From: an uncultured Oscillospiraceae bacterium
GTDB lineage: Bacteria; Bacillota; Clostridia; Oscillospirales; Ruminococcaceae
Assembly (NCBI GenBank): GCA_900547455.1
Contig: URGV01000007.1
Location: forward strand, 9,560 to 73,559
Length of the DNA stretch: 64,000 bases
Direction of reading: 5' to 3'
The notes under the pieces are model-generated. The model did no database searches. It was given only the letters and a program-made list of their open reading frames with translations, and was not told the origin of the DNA. A program made the position numbers and the translations under genes. How positions within the stretch are numbered: the first letter of the stretch is position 1; every line of letters starts with the position of its first letter. Below are positions 50,211 through 59,649 of the stretch, in pieces.

Positions 50211-50813
50211 TTATTCGGAAAAGGTTACGGCAATCATCTGCACCTCGTCGCCGCCGATTGCTTCCGGGTTGTTGTAGAAGTCGGAGGGGACGGCGGCTGT
50301 GGTGGCGCTGCCCTCCTGATTGCCGATCAGCAGCAACAGCGGCAGAGGCTGGCTGGGGTCAATCTCCCGCTTCTGCTGCGCAAAGGCGGAAGCCGCGTAA
50401 TAGACGGCCTCCCCGAAGGAGAGCACAGGAAAGTCGGAGGCGCTGACGCTGCCATCCTCCTGCCAGGCGACGCGGCAGTGGCCGAACGGCTCCTGCTGGG
50501 TGAAGGAGATCAGCAGCCTGCCGTGGAAGGAGGCGTTCTCCTCGTCAAAGAGTCCCAGAAGGGAGGAATCCTCCTGCTTTTTCCACTCGGTCCCTTCCAG
50601 ACGGTAGGTGTCCACCGAGAGCTGGGTGGTTCTTTCGCAGGAAAGGTCGTAGACGGCGGTGGTGGTGCCGCTGGCGAGGGTCAGGATCTCCTGCTCCTGC
50701 TGGGAAAGCTGGGCGGGAGCGATGGTGTTCTGTGCGCTGGCACTGTCCTGACAGCCGGAAAAGGTAAGGCAGCAGGCGGCGAGCATGAGGGCGGGAATCC
50801 ATCTGCGCAACAT
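50211..50813 (-). CDS. Lipoprotein of unknown function (paralogue of the next one)
   Basis: A 200-residue lipoprotein with a lipobox at LTFSGC. The mature protein begins NTIAPAQLSQQEQEILTLAS and ends VQMIAVTFSE, a pattern shared with the protein at 51190-51801, so the two are tandem paralogues. No domain of known function seen. The start at 50813 has AAGGAGG upstream; a longer frame runs back into the repeat region without support. Confidence 0.75.
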   Translation of the reverse strand: MLRRWIPALMLAACCLTFSGCQDSASAQNTIAPAQLSQQEQEILTLASGTTTAVYDLSCERTTQLSVDTYRLEGTEWKKQEDSSLLGLFDEENASFHGRLLISFTQQEPFGHCRVAWQEDGSVSASDFPVLSFGEAVYYAASAFAQQKREIDPSQPLPLLLLIGNQEGSATTAAVPSDFYNNPEAIGGDEVQMIAVTFSE

Positions 50814-50904
50814 GGGAAAGGCCTCCTTTTTTGACAAAAGTTTTATTTCTTCTAATGATAGAATATCAAACTTTTCGACGGATGTCAAGAAAATGTTGCG
50901 AAAG

Positions 50905-51199
50905 CGGTCGGCTGTACAAAACATTTTTTGCAGAAACTCGCCTCCGCGAGGTTAAAACTGGGGATATGCACTGACCAATACGCGAATTGGTAAGCGGGTT
51001 CAACCCGCTGCCGCGAGGTAGAAATGTAGGTCATGCACCCAACCAATACGTGAATTGGCTGTGGGATTATCCCGCCAAGGAATTTTTACAAACCCGGTCG
51101 GCTGCACAAAATATCTTCCGCAGAAACTCGGTGCCGCGAGCTCAAGGCCAAGGCTTCGCACCCAACCAATACGCGAATTGGCGGTGGGCTCAGCCCACC
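50905..51199 (-). repeat. Stop-loop hairpin repeat, three units between two lipoprotein genes
   Basis: Three copies of CCAATACGYGAATTGG (50975-50990, 51043-51058, 51166-51181), each 33 bases after GCCGCGAG or close variants and each followed by a hairpin: GCGGGT-TCA-ACCCGC (50994-51008), GGGA-TTA-TCCC (51063-51073) and GGTGGGC-TCA-GCCCACC (51183-51199). On the minus strand the loops read TGA, TAA and TGA; the last is the stop codon of the lipoprotein gene at 51190. Units 1 and 3 are direct repeats about 190 bases apart. Not CRISPR: unit lengths vary and spacers are not unique tags. Confidence 0.75.
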
Positions 51200-51801
51200 G
51201 AGAAGGTGATGGTGATGAGCTGGGCAAAGTCGCTCTGGATCTCCTGCGGATTTTGCAGCGCATGGTCGGGGAAATAGGCAGTGGTGGAAGCGGCGGCTTC
51301 CTGCTCCCCGTAGTAGGCCCACAGAGCAATCGGCTCATCCAGCACAATCTCAATGGGATCTGCGGCAGAGGTCGAGGCGTGGGAGAGAAAGGTGCTTCCA
51401 TCCAGGTCCTGGCTGATGCGGGAGACACCGTCCTCATCCTGGAAGGCGACGCCCGCAAACTGTCCGTCTTCTCCGAAGGTCAGTGCAATCCGCCCCCGGA
51501 GACCAGGCTTATCGATAGGGCTGCTGCTTCCGCCCGATGGCTGCCAGGCGCCGTCCTGCAGGGTGAAGATCTCCACCCGATAGCCGGAAGCACCCTCGAC
51601 CGAAAAGTCAAACAGCATCGGCTGCTGCACGTCCAGCAGCTCCAGCAGCTCGCTCTCCTCCTGGGTCAGCACAGCGGGCTGGATGGTGTTTTTGCCGGGA
51701 ATAGAGGTGGTGGTTGTGGCCGTCTCGGTCACCTTGCAGGAGCCGAGCGTCATGGCACAGCAGAGGGTGAGCAGCAGGGCGGACAGTTTGCGCAGTTTCA
51801 T
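51190..51801 (-). CDS. Lipoprotein of unknown function (paralogue of the previous one)
   Basis: A 203-residue lipoprotein with lipobox MTLGSC. The mature part begins NTIQPAVLTQEESELLELLD and ends LITITFSVG, aligning with the neighbour at 50211-50813. Middle sections differ, so they have diverged. The final Gly-stop codons are part of a repeat hairpin. AAGGAGG precedes the start. Function unknown. Confidence 0.75.
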   Translation of the reverse strand: MKLRKLSALLLTLCCAMTLGSCKVTETATTTTSIPGKNTIQPAVLTQEESELLELLDVQQPMLFDFSVEGASGYRVEIFTLQDGAWQPSGGSSSPIDKPGLRGRIALTFGEDGQFAGVAFQDEDGVSRISQDLDGSTFLSHASTSAADPIEIVLDEPIALWAYYGEQEAAASTTAYFPDHALQNPQEIQSDFAQLITITFSVG

Positions 51802-51902
51802 AAGGGAGCCTCCTTTTTAAAGGTCTGCGGTCGATTTCCTGCCTTCATTGTATCAGAAATCAGCTTCCGCCGCAAGCAAAAAGGGTTGCGGAAGCGCACC
51901 GC

Positions 51903-52018
51903 TTATTCATCAAAATGAATAAAATGATAAAATTTGACAGCAGAAAAATTGTGTGTTATTCTGAAAGCAGAAAAGAGCATTTGCGGATCATATCGAAGGT
52001 CTGCAGATGCTCTTTTTT
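51903..52018 (+). promoter_or_regulatory. Promoter with upstream palindrome and start-proximal hairpin ahead of yitT
   Basis: Palindrome TTATTCAT-CAAA-ATGAATAA (51903-51922), then -35 TTGACA (51934-51939), 17-base spacer, -10 TATTCT (51957-51962). About ten bases after the expected start, a long hairpin (10-bp perfect outer stem 51971-51980 with 52007-52016, further inner pairing) ends in six T. This looks like an attenuator or a very short terminated transcript before the gene. Confidence 0.65.
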
Positions 52019-52051
52019 GCAGGAATCGAAAAGCAAAGAAAGGACGGAAAA

Positions 52052-52930
52052 ATGATGCGACAGAGGACAATGGAAGAATGGAAGGGCAGGCTGATCTCCT
52101 TTGGATTGGAGACGCTGGGCGGCTTTTTGGTGGCGGTGGCGCTGGACTGCTTTGCGGTCAACGCGGCCTTTCCGCTGACCGGATTTTCCGGCATCGCGCT
52201 GATTGTCAACCGCCTGTGGGGGCTACCCATCGGCGCGACCACCGTGCTGCTGAATATCCCGCTGGCCTTTTTGTGCTATAAGCTGCTGGGGCGGGGGTTC
52301 TTTCTGCGGTCGATGCGGTGCATGGTGATTTCTTCCATCTTTATCGACTACATTGGTCCCATGCTGCCCGCCTATGATGGCGACCGGCTGCTGGCGGCGC
52401 TGTGCACCGGCGTGACGATGGGGGTGGGATATGCGCTGATCTATATGCAGAACTCCTCCACCGGCGGCGCCGACTTTGTGGTGATGGCGATGAAAGCGGT
52501 GCGCCCGCACCTTTCTTTGGGCAAGCTTGCCTTTGTCACCGATGTGGCCATCGTGCTGGCGGGCGGTTTTCTGTTCCGGGATGTCGACGGCATTATCTAC
52601 GGCATGATTGTCAGCTTCCTGTTCTCGGCGGTGATCGACAAGGTGATGTACGGCGCCAACGCCGGCATGCTGGCGCTGGTGGTCACCACCCAGGGAGCGA
52701 AGATCTGCCAGGTCATCGACGATACCTGCAAGCGCGGCTCCACCATCCTCAAGGCCTACGGCGGCTGGCACCAGGACGACAAGCAGGTGGTGATGTGCGC
52801 CTGCAGCGACAAGCAGATGTATGGGGTGCAGCAGGCGGTGAAGGCGGCGGACCCGGCCTCCTTTATGGTGGTGCTGGAGTCCAACGAGGTGCACGGAGAG
52901 GGCTTCCGCTATCTGCAGATGGGCGACTAG
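52052..52930 (+). CDS. YitT family membrane protein
   Basis: A 292-residue protein: five or six helices in the YitT (DUF161) domain (ALDCFAVNAAFPLTGFSGIA; YMQNSSTGGADFVVMAMK), then a C-terminal cytoplasmic DUF2179 domain from about residue 215 (RGSTILKAYGGWHQDDKQVV). A transporter role is suspected in the family, substrate unknown. AAAGGA lies seven bases before the ATG at 52052; a second ATG follows at once. Expression may depend on the leader hairpin. Confidence 0.88.
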   Translation: MMRQRTMEEWKGRLISFGLETLGGFLVAVALDCFAVNAAFPLTGFSGIALIVNRLWGLPIGATTVLLNIPLAFLCYKLLGRGFFLRSMRCMVISSIFIDYIGPMLPAYDGDRLLAALCTGVTMGVGYALIYMQNSSTGGADFVVMAMKAVRPHLSLGKLAFVTDVAIVLAGGFLFRDVDGIIYGMIVSFLFSAVIDKVMYGANAGMLALVVTTQGAKICQVIDDTCKRGSTILKAYGGWHQDDKQVVMCACSDKQMYGVQQAVKAADPASFMVVLESNEVHGEGFRYLQMGD

Positions 52931-53240
52931 CCGCCTTCCTGCAGTTTTAGATTCAAAAAGCGCCGAGGCTCTCTTTCACCCGCAGGAAAAAAGGTGCTTC
53001 TTTTTTGGAAAAATGTGCTGAAAAAGCCTTTAAAAATGCGGGGTTTTGTGATATATTTGAATTAAAAAGAGGGCCTGGCAAGGAAACTGCGCTCCCTTTT
53101 AGCAAAAGAAATAAAAATGAAGGAAAAACTTCAGCACATTCACTGAGACTTCGGGAGAAAAGAACAGAATGAAGGATCTTTCTGTGTTGAAACCGCCGTT
53201 TGATGAGCAAAAAAAGAGGTTTTTAAAATTGAAAGAAAAC
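52931..53240. other. AT-rich gap before the glutamate fermentation operon
   Basis: About 310 bases with no gene, no clear terminator and no riboswitch pattern. Several A/T runs are present. It may hold upstream activating sites for the promoter at 53241. Confidence 0.5.
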
Positions 53241-53269
53241 TTGCAAAATGACATGAATGGTGGTACAGT
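53241..53269 (+). promoter_or_regulatory. Probable promoter of the methylaspartate pathway operon
   Basis: -35 TTGCAA (53241-53246), 17-base spacer, -10 TACAGT (53264-53269). The roughly 120-base leader can fold (GGGG-AATTTT-CCCC; CCGG-CTTCT-CCGG) but matches no riboswitch I know. Confidence 0.65.
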
Positions 53270-53394
53270 AGACACGGATTATCCTACGGCATCGGGATAT
53301 AATGCGCAGGGGAATTTTCCCCCGGCGTTTATCAAATAAAAGGCCCCGCCGGCTTCTCCGGTTTGGCCACAGAACAATCGGGAGGGAATACACG

Positions 53395-54234
53395 ATGAGA
53401 GAGATTAATGCCAAGGACATTACCGAGCAGGTAAAGCGTCTTTGCATGGAAGCCAACTCCTATCTTCCGGAAGATATCAAGGAAAGAATCAACAAGAGCG
53501 AACAGGAAGAGCCCTGGGCGCTGGCAAAGAACATCCTGGGTATCATCCACGAGAACTATCTGATCGCTGAGGAAAACTATGTTCCGGTCTGCCAGGACAC
53601 CGGCATGGCCTGCGTCTTTATGGAGATCGGCCAGGATGTCCACATCAACGGCAACCTGGAAGAAGCGGTCAACGAGGGCGTTCGCCAGGGCTACACCGAG
53701 GGCTGCCTGCGCAAATCGGTTGTCCGCGATCCGCTCGACCGCGTCAACACCACCGACAACACCCCAGCGATGATCTATTACGACATTGTTCCGGGCGACG
53801 GCTTCAAGCTGACCGTTGCGCCAAAGGGCTTTGGCAGCGAGAACATGAGCCAGATCAAGATGCTCAAACCTTCCGACGGCCTGCAGGGCGTCAAGGACTT
53901 TATCCTGAAGGTTGTTGAGGACGCGGGCCCGAATCCCTGCCCGCCAATCGTAGTTGGCGTCGGCATCGGCGGCACCTTTGACAAGGCCGCATTATTAGCC
54001 AAAAAGGCGCTGATGCGCAACACCAACGTGCGCAACGCCGACCCGTTCTATGCCGATCTGGAGGAGGAGATGCTCCAGAAGATCAATGCGCTGGGCATCG
54101 GCCCGCAGGGCGTCGGCGGCAAGACCACCGCGCTGGCGGTCAACATCGAAAAGATGCCGACCCACATCGCCGGCCTGCCGATTGCGGTCAACATCAACTG
54201 CCATGTCACCCGTCACAAGACGGTGGAGCTGTAA
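53395..54234 (+). CDS. Mesaconase (2-methylfumarate hydratase) alpha subunit, class I fumarase type
   Basis: A 279-residue iron-sulfur hydratase subunit. The [4Fe-4S] cysteines are readable in PVCQDTGMA, EGCLRKSVV and NPCPPIVV. In the methylaspartate pathway this enzyme hydrates mesaconate to (S)-citramalate. By sequence alone it could be a fumarase or tartrate dehydratase; its place ahead of glutamate mutase and citramalate lyase genes decides for mesaconase. The start at 53395 has GGAGGG eight bases upstream. Confidence 0.88.
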   Translation: MREINAKDITEQVKRLCMEANSYLPEDIKERINKSEQEEPWALAKNILGIIHENYLIAEENYVPVCQDTGMACVFMEIGQDVHINGNLEEAVNEGVRQGYTEGCLRKSVVRDPLDRVNTTDNTPAMIYYDIVPGDGFKLTVAPKGFGSENMSQIKMLKPSDGLQGVKDFILKVVEDAGPNPCPPIVVGVGIGGTFDKAALLAKKALMRNTNVRNADPFYADLEEEMLQKINALGIGPQGVGGKTTALAVNIEKMPTHIAGLPIAVNINCHVTRHKTVEL

Positions 54235-54251
54235 AGGAGGAGGAGAAGGTT

Positions 54252-54809
54252 ATGGAAAAGAGAATAACAACTCCACTCACCCTGGAACAGGTAAAGGATT
54301 TAAAATGTGGAGACAGCGTGCTGATTTCGGGCGTCATCTATACCGCCCGCGACGCGGCGCACAAACGCCTGTGCGAGCTGGTCGCACAGGGCAAGGAACT
54401 TCCGTTTGACCCGAAGGATTCGGTCATCTATTATGTGGGCCCGGCTCCGGCCAAGGGCAACCAGGTCATCGGTTCGGCCGGCCCCACCACCAGCTACCGC
54501 ATGGACGCTTACTCCCCGACCCTGATCGCGCTGGGCCAGCGCGGCATGATCGGCAAGGGCAAAAGAAGCCCTGAGGTCATCGCGGCCATGAAGGAGCACG
54601 GCGCGGTTTACTTTGGCGCCATCGGCGGCGCCGGCGCGCTGCTTTCCCGCTGCATCAAGAAGGCAGAAATCATCGCGTATGAAGATCTGGGCGCCGAGGC
54701 ACTGCGCCGCCTGGAGGTAGAGGATCTGCCGGCCTTTGTCATCATCGACAGCGAGGGCAACAACCTGTATGAAACCGGAAGAAAAGAGTATCTCGAATCG
54801 ATCCGGTAA
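54252..54809 (+). CDS. Mesaconase beta subunit
   Basis: A 185-residue class I fumarase C-terminal domain protein ([35 protein letters not shown]). It completes the two-subunit hydratase with the preceding gene, 17 bases upstream. AAAGGAGGAGG precedes the start. Separate alpha and beta genes are usual in anaerobes. Confidence 0.9.
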   Translation: MEKRITTPLTLEQVKDLKCGDSVLISGVIYTARDAAHKRLCELVAQGKELPFDPKDSVIYYVGPAPAKGNQVIGSAGPTTSYRMDAYSPTLIALGQRGMIGKGKRSPEVIAAMKEHGAVYFGAIGGAGALLSRCIKKAEIIAYEDLGAEALRRLEVEDLPAFVIIDSEGNNLYETGRKEYLESIR

Positions 54810-54855
54810 GATCATAAGAGAATATTTTCAAAAATCAACAAGAGGTGCAAGAAAG

Positions 54856-55269
54856 ATGGAAAAAAAGAAACTGGTTATCGGCGTTATCGGCGCAGATGTT
54901 CACGCGGTGGGCAACGCGATTCTCAACCGTGCGTTTCTGGATGCGGGATTTGACGTAACCAACCTGGGCGTACTGGTTCCGCAGGATGAGTTTATCAAGG
55001 CTGCGGTTGAGGTCGGCGCGGACGCGATCTGCGTTTCTTCGCTGTATGGCCAGGGTGAGATTGACTGTACCGGCATGCGCGAAAAATGCGACGAGGCTGG
55101 CCTGAAGGGCATCCTGCTGTATGCGGGCGGCAACCTGGTTGTCGGCAAGGTCCCGGTCGAGGAGATTGAAAGACGCTACAAGGCGATGGGCTTTGACCGG
55201 GCGTTTGGTCCGGGCACCGATCCGCAGGTGACCATTGCGTGCCTGAAAAAAGATTTGGGCATCGAGTAA
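54856..55269 (+). CDS. glmS: Glutamate mutase sigma (B12-binding) subunit
   Basis: A 137-residue Rossmann-like cobalamin-binding subunit. The DxHxxG motif is GADVHAVGN, with His16 as the lower cobalt ligand, followed by SSLYGQGE and GGNLVVGK. With GlmE it interconverts L-glutamate and (2S,3S)-3-methylaspartate using adenosylcobalamin. The length is normal for the family. The start is at 54856. Confidence 0.96.
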   Translation: MEKKKLVIGVIGADVHAVGNAILNRAFLDAGFDVTNLGVLVPQDEFIKAAVEVGADAICVSSLYGQGEIDCTGMREKCDEAGLKGILLYAGGNLVVGKVPVEEIERRYKAMGFDRAFGPGTDPQVTIACLKKDLGIE

Positions 55270-55320
55270 GCTTCTCATTGTTTTCTACACAGCAATGAAT
55301 TTCAAGAGAAGGTGAAGGCA

Positions 55321-56703
55321 ATGAAGGCTGTTCTGCTGATCGATTTTGGCAGCACCTATACCAAAATCACCGCGGTGGATGTGGAGAAAGAAAAAATCCT
55401 GGGCACCGCACAGAGCTTTACAACAATTGAAACCGATATCAACGATGGCTTAAACAATGCGCTGGCAATCCTGAAAGAGCAGATTGGGGAGATCGAGTTC
55501 TCCGAGCGGTACGCCTGCTCCAGCGCGGCGGGCGGGCTGCGGATGGTCGCCATCGGCCTGGTGCCGGAGCTGACGGCAAAGGCTGCGCGCCAGGCTTCGC
55601 TGGGCGCGGGAGCCAAGGTCATCAAGACCTACTCCTACGAGCTGACCGAAGGGGACCTGCAGGAGATCGATCAGATCAACCCCGATATCTGCCTGCTGAC
55701 CGGCGGCACCGACGGCGGCAACAAGGAAAATATCGTCTTTAACGCGCAGATGCTGGCCAAGGCCAAGCACGATTTCCCGATCATCATCGCGGGCAACCGC
55801 AACTGCGCGGACAAATGCCAGGAGATTTTAAAGGACAAACAGACCTACGTCTGCGAGAATGTCATGCCGCGGCTGGACATCCCCAATGTCGAGCCGGTGC
55901 AGAAGAAGATCCGCGAAATCTTCCTGGAGCAGATTGTCAAGGCCAAGGGTTTAAGCCGCGCGCAGGACCTAATTCAGGGCATCCTGATGCCGACCCCGTC
56001 GGCGATGCTGACCGCCATGAAGCTGCTGGCAAAGGGCAGTCAGAACGAGGACGGGATGGGGGATCTGGTCGGCGTGGACTTGGGCGGAGCAACCACCGAC
56101 ATCTACTCGATGTCCTTCGGCCTGCCCACCATGGGAATGACCGCGCTCAAGGGCCTGCGTGAGGAATACGCCAAGCGCACCGTCGAGGGAGACATCGGCA
56201 TGCGCTACAGCATCCACGGCATTGTGGACGCCACCGATATCATGCGCGTCAGCGAGCTGTCGGGCTTAAGCGAGGACCGCTGCAGGGAGCTGATCGACTA
56301 TCTGGGCACCCACACCGATGTGGTGCCGGGCGAAAACGACGATGAGCTGGAGGCTCTGGACTATGCGCTGGCTTCCCTTGCCATCGAGGTTGCGGTCACC
56401 CGCCATGCGGGACATCTGGAGCAGTTCTATTCCCCGATGGGCATCAGCTACATCCAGACCGGCAAGGATTTGACGGCGGTCAAGACGGTGGTTGTCACCG
56501 GCGGCGCGATCATCCACACCAAGCGCACCGCCCAGATTGCCGCCCACGCGCTGTTCAATCCGGTCGACTCGTTCTCCTTAAAGCCGAAGAGCGCGGACAT
56601 CTATGTCGACCGCAAATACATTCTGGCGGCGATGGGACTCTTGAGCACCGAGTATCCGGACACCGCTTTAAGGATCATGAAAAAGGAGTTAGTAAAGGAG
56701 TAA
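55321..56703 (+). CDS. glmL: Glutamate mutase-associated MutL (reactivation factor)
   Basis: A 460-residue ASKHA-type ATPase ([15 protein letters not shown] as the phosphate-1 loop; [13 protein letters not shown] as the second). MutL proteins sit between glmS and glmE and are thought to reactivate or chaperone the B12 enzyme. The start is ATG 55321, with AGAAGG eight bases upstream; a GTG nine bases earlier is less likely. Confidence 0.93.
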   Translation: MKAVLLIDFGSTYTKITAVDVEKEKILGTAQSFTTIETDINDGLNNALAILKEQIGEIEFSERYACSSAAGGLRMVAIGLVPELTAKAARQASLGAGAKVIKTYSYELTEGDLQEIDQINPDICLLTGGTDGGNKENIVFNAQMLAKAKHDFPIIIAGNRNCADKCQEILKDKQTYVCENVMPRLDIPNVEPVQKKIREIFLEQIVKAKGLSRAQDLIQGILMPTPSAMLTAMKLLAKGSQNEDGMGDLVGVDLGGATTDIYSMSFGLPTMGMTALKGLREEYAKRTVEGDIGMRYSIHGIVDATDIMRVSELSGLSEDRCRELIDYLGTHTDVVPGENDDELEALDYALASLAIEVAVTRHAGHLEQFYSPMGISYIQTGKDLTAVKTVVVTGGAIIHTKRTAQIAAHALFNPVDSFSLKPKSADIYVDRKYILAAMGLLSTEYPDTALRIMKKELVKE

Positions 56704-56710
56704 AAGCAAG

Positions 56711-58186
56711 ATGGAAACCATTGACATCAAAAATAAAAAATGGACCGACGACGAATTTTATAAAGTTCGTAAAGAGGTCCTTGCCACATGGCCGACCGGC
56801 AGCGAGGTAGACCTGGACGAGGCGATTGCCTACCACAAATCCCTGCCGGAGCACAAAGTATTCTCCAACAAGCTCAACAAGGCCAAAAAGGAAGGCGTTA
56901 CCCTGATCCAGCCAAGAGCCGGCGTGGGCTTGATTGAAAATCACATCGAGCTGCTCAAGCACCTGCAGGATGCCGGCGAGGCGGACCTGCTGCCGACCAC
57001 CATCGACTCCTATACCCGTCAGAACCAGTATGAAAACTGCGCTGAGGGTATCCGCCGCGAAAAAGAGGGCATGGCCAACGGCAACTTCCACCCATACCTC
57101 AACGGCTTCCCGGCAGTTAACCACGGCGTACACGGCTGCCGTCAGGTAGTGGACGCGCTGGACACCCCGCTGCAGGTCCGTCACGGTACCCCGGACGCAA
57201 GACTGCTGACCGAGATTGCCTACGCGGGCGGCTTTACCTCCTACGAGGGCGGCGGTATCTCCTACAATATTCCGTATGCAAAGAACATTCCGATCGAGCA
57301 GACCATGCTTGACTGGCAGTATGTTGACCGCCTGACCGGTATCTACGAAGAAGCGGGCGTCCCGATCAACCGTGAGCCATACGGCCCGCTGACCGGCACC
57401 CTGGTACCACCCTGCATCTCCCACTCGGTCGCCATCATCGAGGCGCTGGCCGCCGCGGAGCAGGGCGTTAAGAACATCACCGTCGGCTACGGCCAGCTGG
57501 GCAACCAGATCCAGGACGTTGCGGCCATCCGCACCCTGGAGGAGCTGACCGAGGAGTATCTGCACAAGTTCGGTTACTACGACATCAACGTCACCACCGT
57601 ATTCCATCAGTGGATGGGCGGTTTCCCGGCAGACGAGGCCAAGGCCTTCGGCGTTATCGCCTGGGGTGCTGCCTGCGCTACCCTGGCAAAGGCGACCAAG
57701 GTTATCGTCAAGACCCCGCACGAGGCCGCTGGCGTACCGACCAAGGAAGCAAACGCTGCCGGTCTGCGCTGCACCAAGCAGCTGACCAACATGCTGCTTG
57801 ACCAGGTAACCGTCGGTTCCCGTATGGAGCACGAGAAGGAAATCATCAAGGCGGAGACCCGCTGCATCATGGATAAAGTTATCGCGCTGGGACATGGCGA
57901 CATCATCCTGGGCGCCATCGCAGCCATCAACGCGGGCGTCATCGATATCCCGTTCGGCCCTGCAAAATGCAACGCCGGCATCATGCTGCCAGCCCGCGAC
58001 AACGGCGGCGCTGTCCGTATTCTGGAAGTCGGCAACCTGCCGTTCACCGATGACCTCAAGAAGTTCCACCGCGAAAAACTGGAAGAGCGCGCCAAGGCGG
58101 AAAACCGCGAGGTATCCTTCCAGATGGTTATCGACGACGTTTATGCCATCAGCAAGGGCCGCCTGGTCGGCAGACCGAGATATTAA
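56711..58186 (+). CDS. glmE: Glutamate mutase epsilon (catalytic) subunit
   Basis: A 491-residue TIM-barrel subunit with family segments [50 protein letters not shown] and [13 protein letters not shown]. It binds glutamate and, with GlmS and adenosylcobalamin, carries out the radical rearrangement. Seven bases separate it from glmL. Codon use is highly biased, as in the lyase that follows, fitting a major catabolic enzyme. Confidence 0.97.
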   Translation: METIDIKNKKWTDDEFYKVRKEVLATWPTGSEVDLDEAIAYHKSLPEHKVFSNKLNKAKKEGVTLIQPRAGVGLIENHIELLKHLQDAGEADLLPTTIDSYTRQNQYENCAEGIRREKEGMANGNFHPYLNGFPAVNHGVHGCRQVVDALDTPLQVRHGTPDARLLTEIAYAGGFTSYEGGGISYNIPYAKNIPIEQTMLDWQYVDRLTGIYEEAGVPINREPYGPLTGTLVPPCISHSVAIIEALAAAEQGVKNITVGYGQLGNQIQDVAAIRTLEELTEEYLHKFGYYDINVTTVFHQWMGGFPADEAKAFGVIAWGAACATLAKATKVIVKTPHEAAGVPTKEANAAGLRCTKQLTNMLLDQVTVGSRMEHEKEIIKAETRCIMDKVIALGHGDIILGAIAAINAGVIDIPFGPAKCNAGIMLPARDNGGAVRILEVGNLPFTDDLKKFHREKLEERAKAENREVSFQMVIDDVYAISKGRLVGRPRY

Positions 58187-58238
58187 TCCAGTTGCCGAAA
58201 AGGGCTTAGCCTGATAAAAATTATTGTTTGATAAGCGA

Positions 58239-58268
58239 CCGCAGAGGGCAGGGGACTGCCCTTTGCGG
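58239..58268 (+). repeat. Intra-operon hairpin before the methylaspartate ammonia-lyase gene
   Basis: 12-bp arms (58239-58250 and 58257-58268, one G-U pair) with a 6-base loop and no long T run. Probably an RNA stability or partial-termination element. Confidence 0.6.
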
Positions 58269-58295
58269 GAACGATAAAGAAGGGAGATTTTTACC

Positions 58296-59543
58296 ATGAA
58301 AATCGTAGACGTAGTATGCGCTCCAGGCCGTACAGGTTTCTTCTTTGACGACCAGAAAGCAATCAAGAGCGGAGCTGTTTCCGACGGCGCCGCTTACATC
58401 GGCACCCCGGTTACTCCGGGCTTTAAATCCATCCGTCAGGCCGGCGAGTCCATCTCGGTTATGCTGGTGCTGGAGGACGGCCAGATCGCGTGGGGCGACT
58501 GCGCGGCGGTTCAGTATTCCGGTGCGGGCGGCCGTGACCCGCTGTTCCTGGCTGAGGACTTCATCCCGGTCATCGACAAGTACATCAAACCTGCCCTGGT
58601 TGGCAAGGAAGCGGACAACTTCAGAGAGCTGACCAAGATGATGGAAGCCATCGAGGTTGACGGCAAGAGACTGCATACCGCCATCCGTTACGGCGTTTCC
58701 CAGGCAATCCTGGACGCAGTAGCCAAAGCGACCAAGAGACTGATGAGCGAGGTTGTTGCCGACGAGTACGGCACCACCGTCTCCGATAAACCGATTCCGA
58801 TTTTCACCCAGTCCGGCGATAACCGCTATGAGAACGCCGACAAGATGATCCTCAAGGGCGCAGCCATCCTGCCGCACGCGCTGATCAACAACGTCGAGAC
58901 AAAGCTGGGCCGCGACGGCTCCAAGCTCAAAGAGTACGTCTGCTGGCTGCGTGACCGCATCCTCAAGCTGCGCACCGACGAGAGCTACAACCCAATCTTC
59001 CACATCGACGTTTACGGCACCATCGGCCAGGCCTTTGGCGACGAGAACTACACCGCGATGGCCGACTATCTGGCTGAGCTGGAAGAGGCTGCCAAACCGT
59101 TCCATCTGCGCATCGAGGGCCCGATGGACGCCGGCGAAAGAGAAAAACAGATGCTCTGCCTGAAGGGCCTGCGCGAAGAGGTTGACCGCCGCGGCATCAA
59201 CGTTGAGCTGGTAGCTGACGAGTGGTGCAACACCCTCGAGGATGTCATCTACTTCTGCGACAACAAAGCTGGCCACATGGCACAGATCAAGACCCCGGAC
59301 CTGGGCGGCATCAACAACACCATCGAGGCGGTTCTGTACTGCAAGCAGCACAACTTCGGCGCTTACCAGGGCGGCACCTGCAACGAGACCGACCGCTCCT
59401 GCCAGGTCTGCGTAGACTGCGCGATGGCAACCCAGCCGGATCAGATCCTTGCCAAACCTGGCATGGGTGTAGACGAAGGCTACATGATCGTTTACAACGA
59501 GATGAACCGCGTCATCGCTCTGCGCAACGCAAAGAAAAAATAA
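58296..59543 (+). CDS. Methylaspartate ammonia-lyase
   Basis: A 415-residue enolase-superfamily enzyme that eliminates ammonia from 3-methylaspartate to give mesaconate. The base Lys332 lies in MAQIKTPDLGGINN (Lys331 in the Clostridium tetanomorphum enzyme). Metal ligands follow the family pattern (FHIDVYGTIG, RIEGPMD, LVADEWCNT). It is full length. AAGAAGGGAG precedes the ATG. It links glutamate mutase to mesaconase. Confidence 0.97.
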   Translation: MKIVDVVCAPGRTGFFFDDQKAIKSGAVSDGAAYIGTPVTPGFKSIRQAGESISVMLVLEDGQIAWGDCAAVQYSGAGGRDPLFLAEDFIPVIDKYIKPALVGKEADNFRELTKMMEAIEVDGKRLHTAIRYGVSQAILDAVAKATKRLMSEVVADEYGTTVSDKPIPIFTQSGDNRYENADKMILKGAAILPHALINNVETKLGRDGSKLKEYVCWLRDRILKLRTDESYNPIFHIDVYGTIGQAFGDENYTAMADYLAELEEAAKPFHLRIEGPMDAGEREKQMLCLKGLREEVDRRGINVELVADEWCNTLEDVIYFCDNKAGHMAQIKTPDLGGINNTIEAVLYCKQHNFGAYQGGTCNETDRSCQVCVDCAMATQPDQILAKPGMGVDEGYMIVYNEMNRVIALRNAKKK

Positions 59544-59579
59544 CTAACCCAAATCCGGTTAGAGCCATAGCAAAGATAA

Positions 59580-59612
59580 CCGATAGGGATTCTGCTGCAG
59601 GATCCCTATCGG
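59580..59612 (+). terminator. Hairpin after methylaspartate ammonia-lyase
   Basis: Perfect 11-bp arms (59580-59590 and 59602-59612); no T run, so partial termination or mRNA 3'-end protection is more likely than full termination. Confidence 0.6.
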
Positions 59613-59649
59613 CATATCTGCACCATGCAAAAAAGAGGGGAGGCGCTTC

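Noticed and set aside
50905..51199. CRISPR array
   Set aside because: Repeats are longer than and unlike CRISPR repeats, spacing is irregular, spacers share sequence, and no cas genes are present.
53240..53275. FCD-type operator at the methylaspartate operon promoter
   Set aside because: CAGTAGACAC shares only GTAGAC with the box at 5194-5209 and has no symmetry.
53270..53394. Cobalamin riboswitch in the leader of the glutamate mutase operon
   Set aside because: GCCACAG and GGGAA-like pieces occur, but the leader is too short and lacks the ordered B12-box core.
53395..54809. Fumarase or tartrate dehydratase as the name for the first two operon genes
   Set aside because: Sequence alone allows it, but the surrounding pathway genes require a mesaconate hydratase, so that call is preferred.
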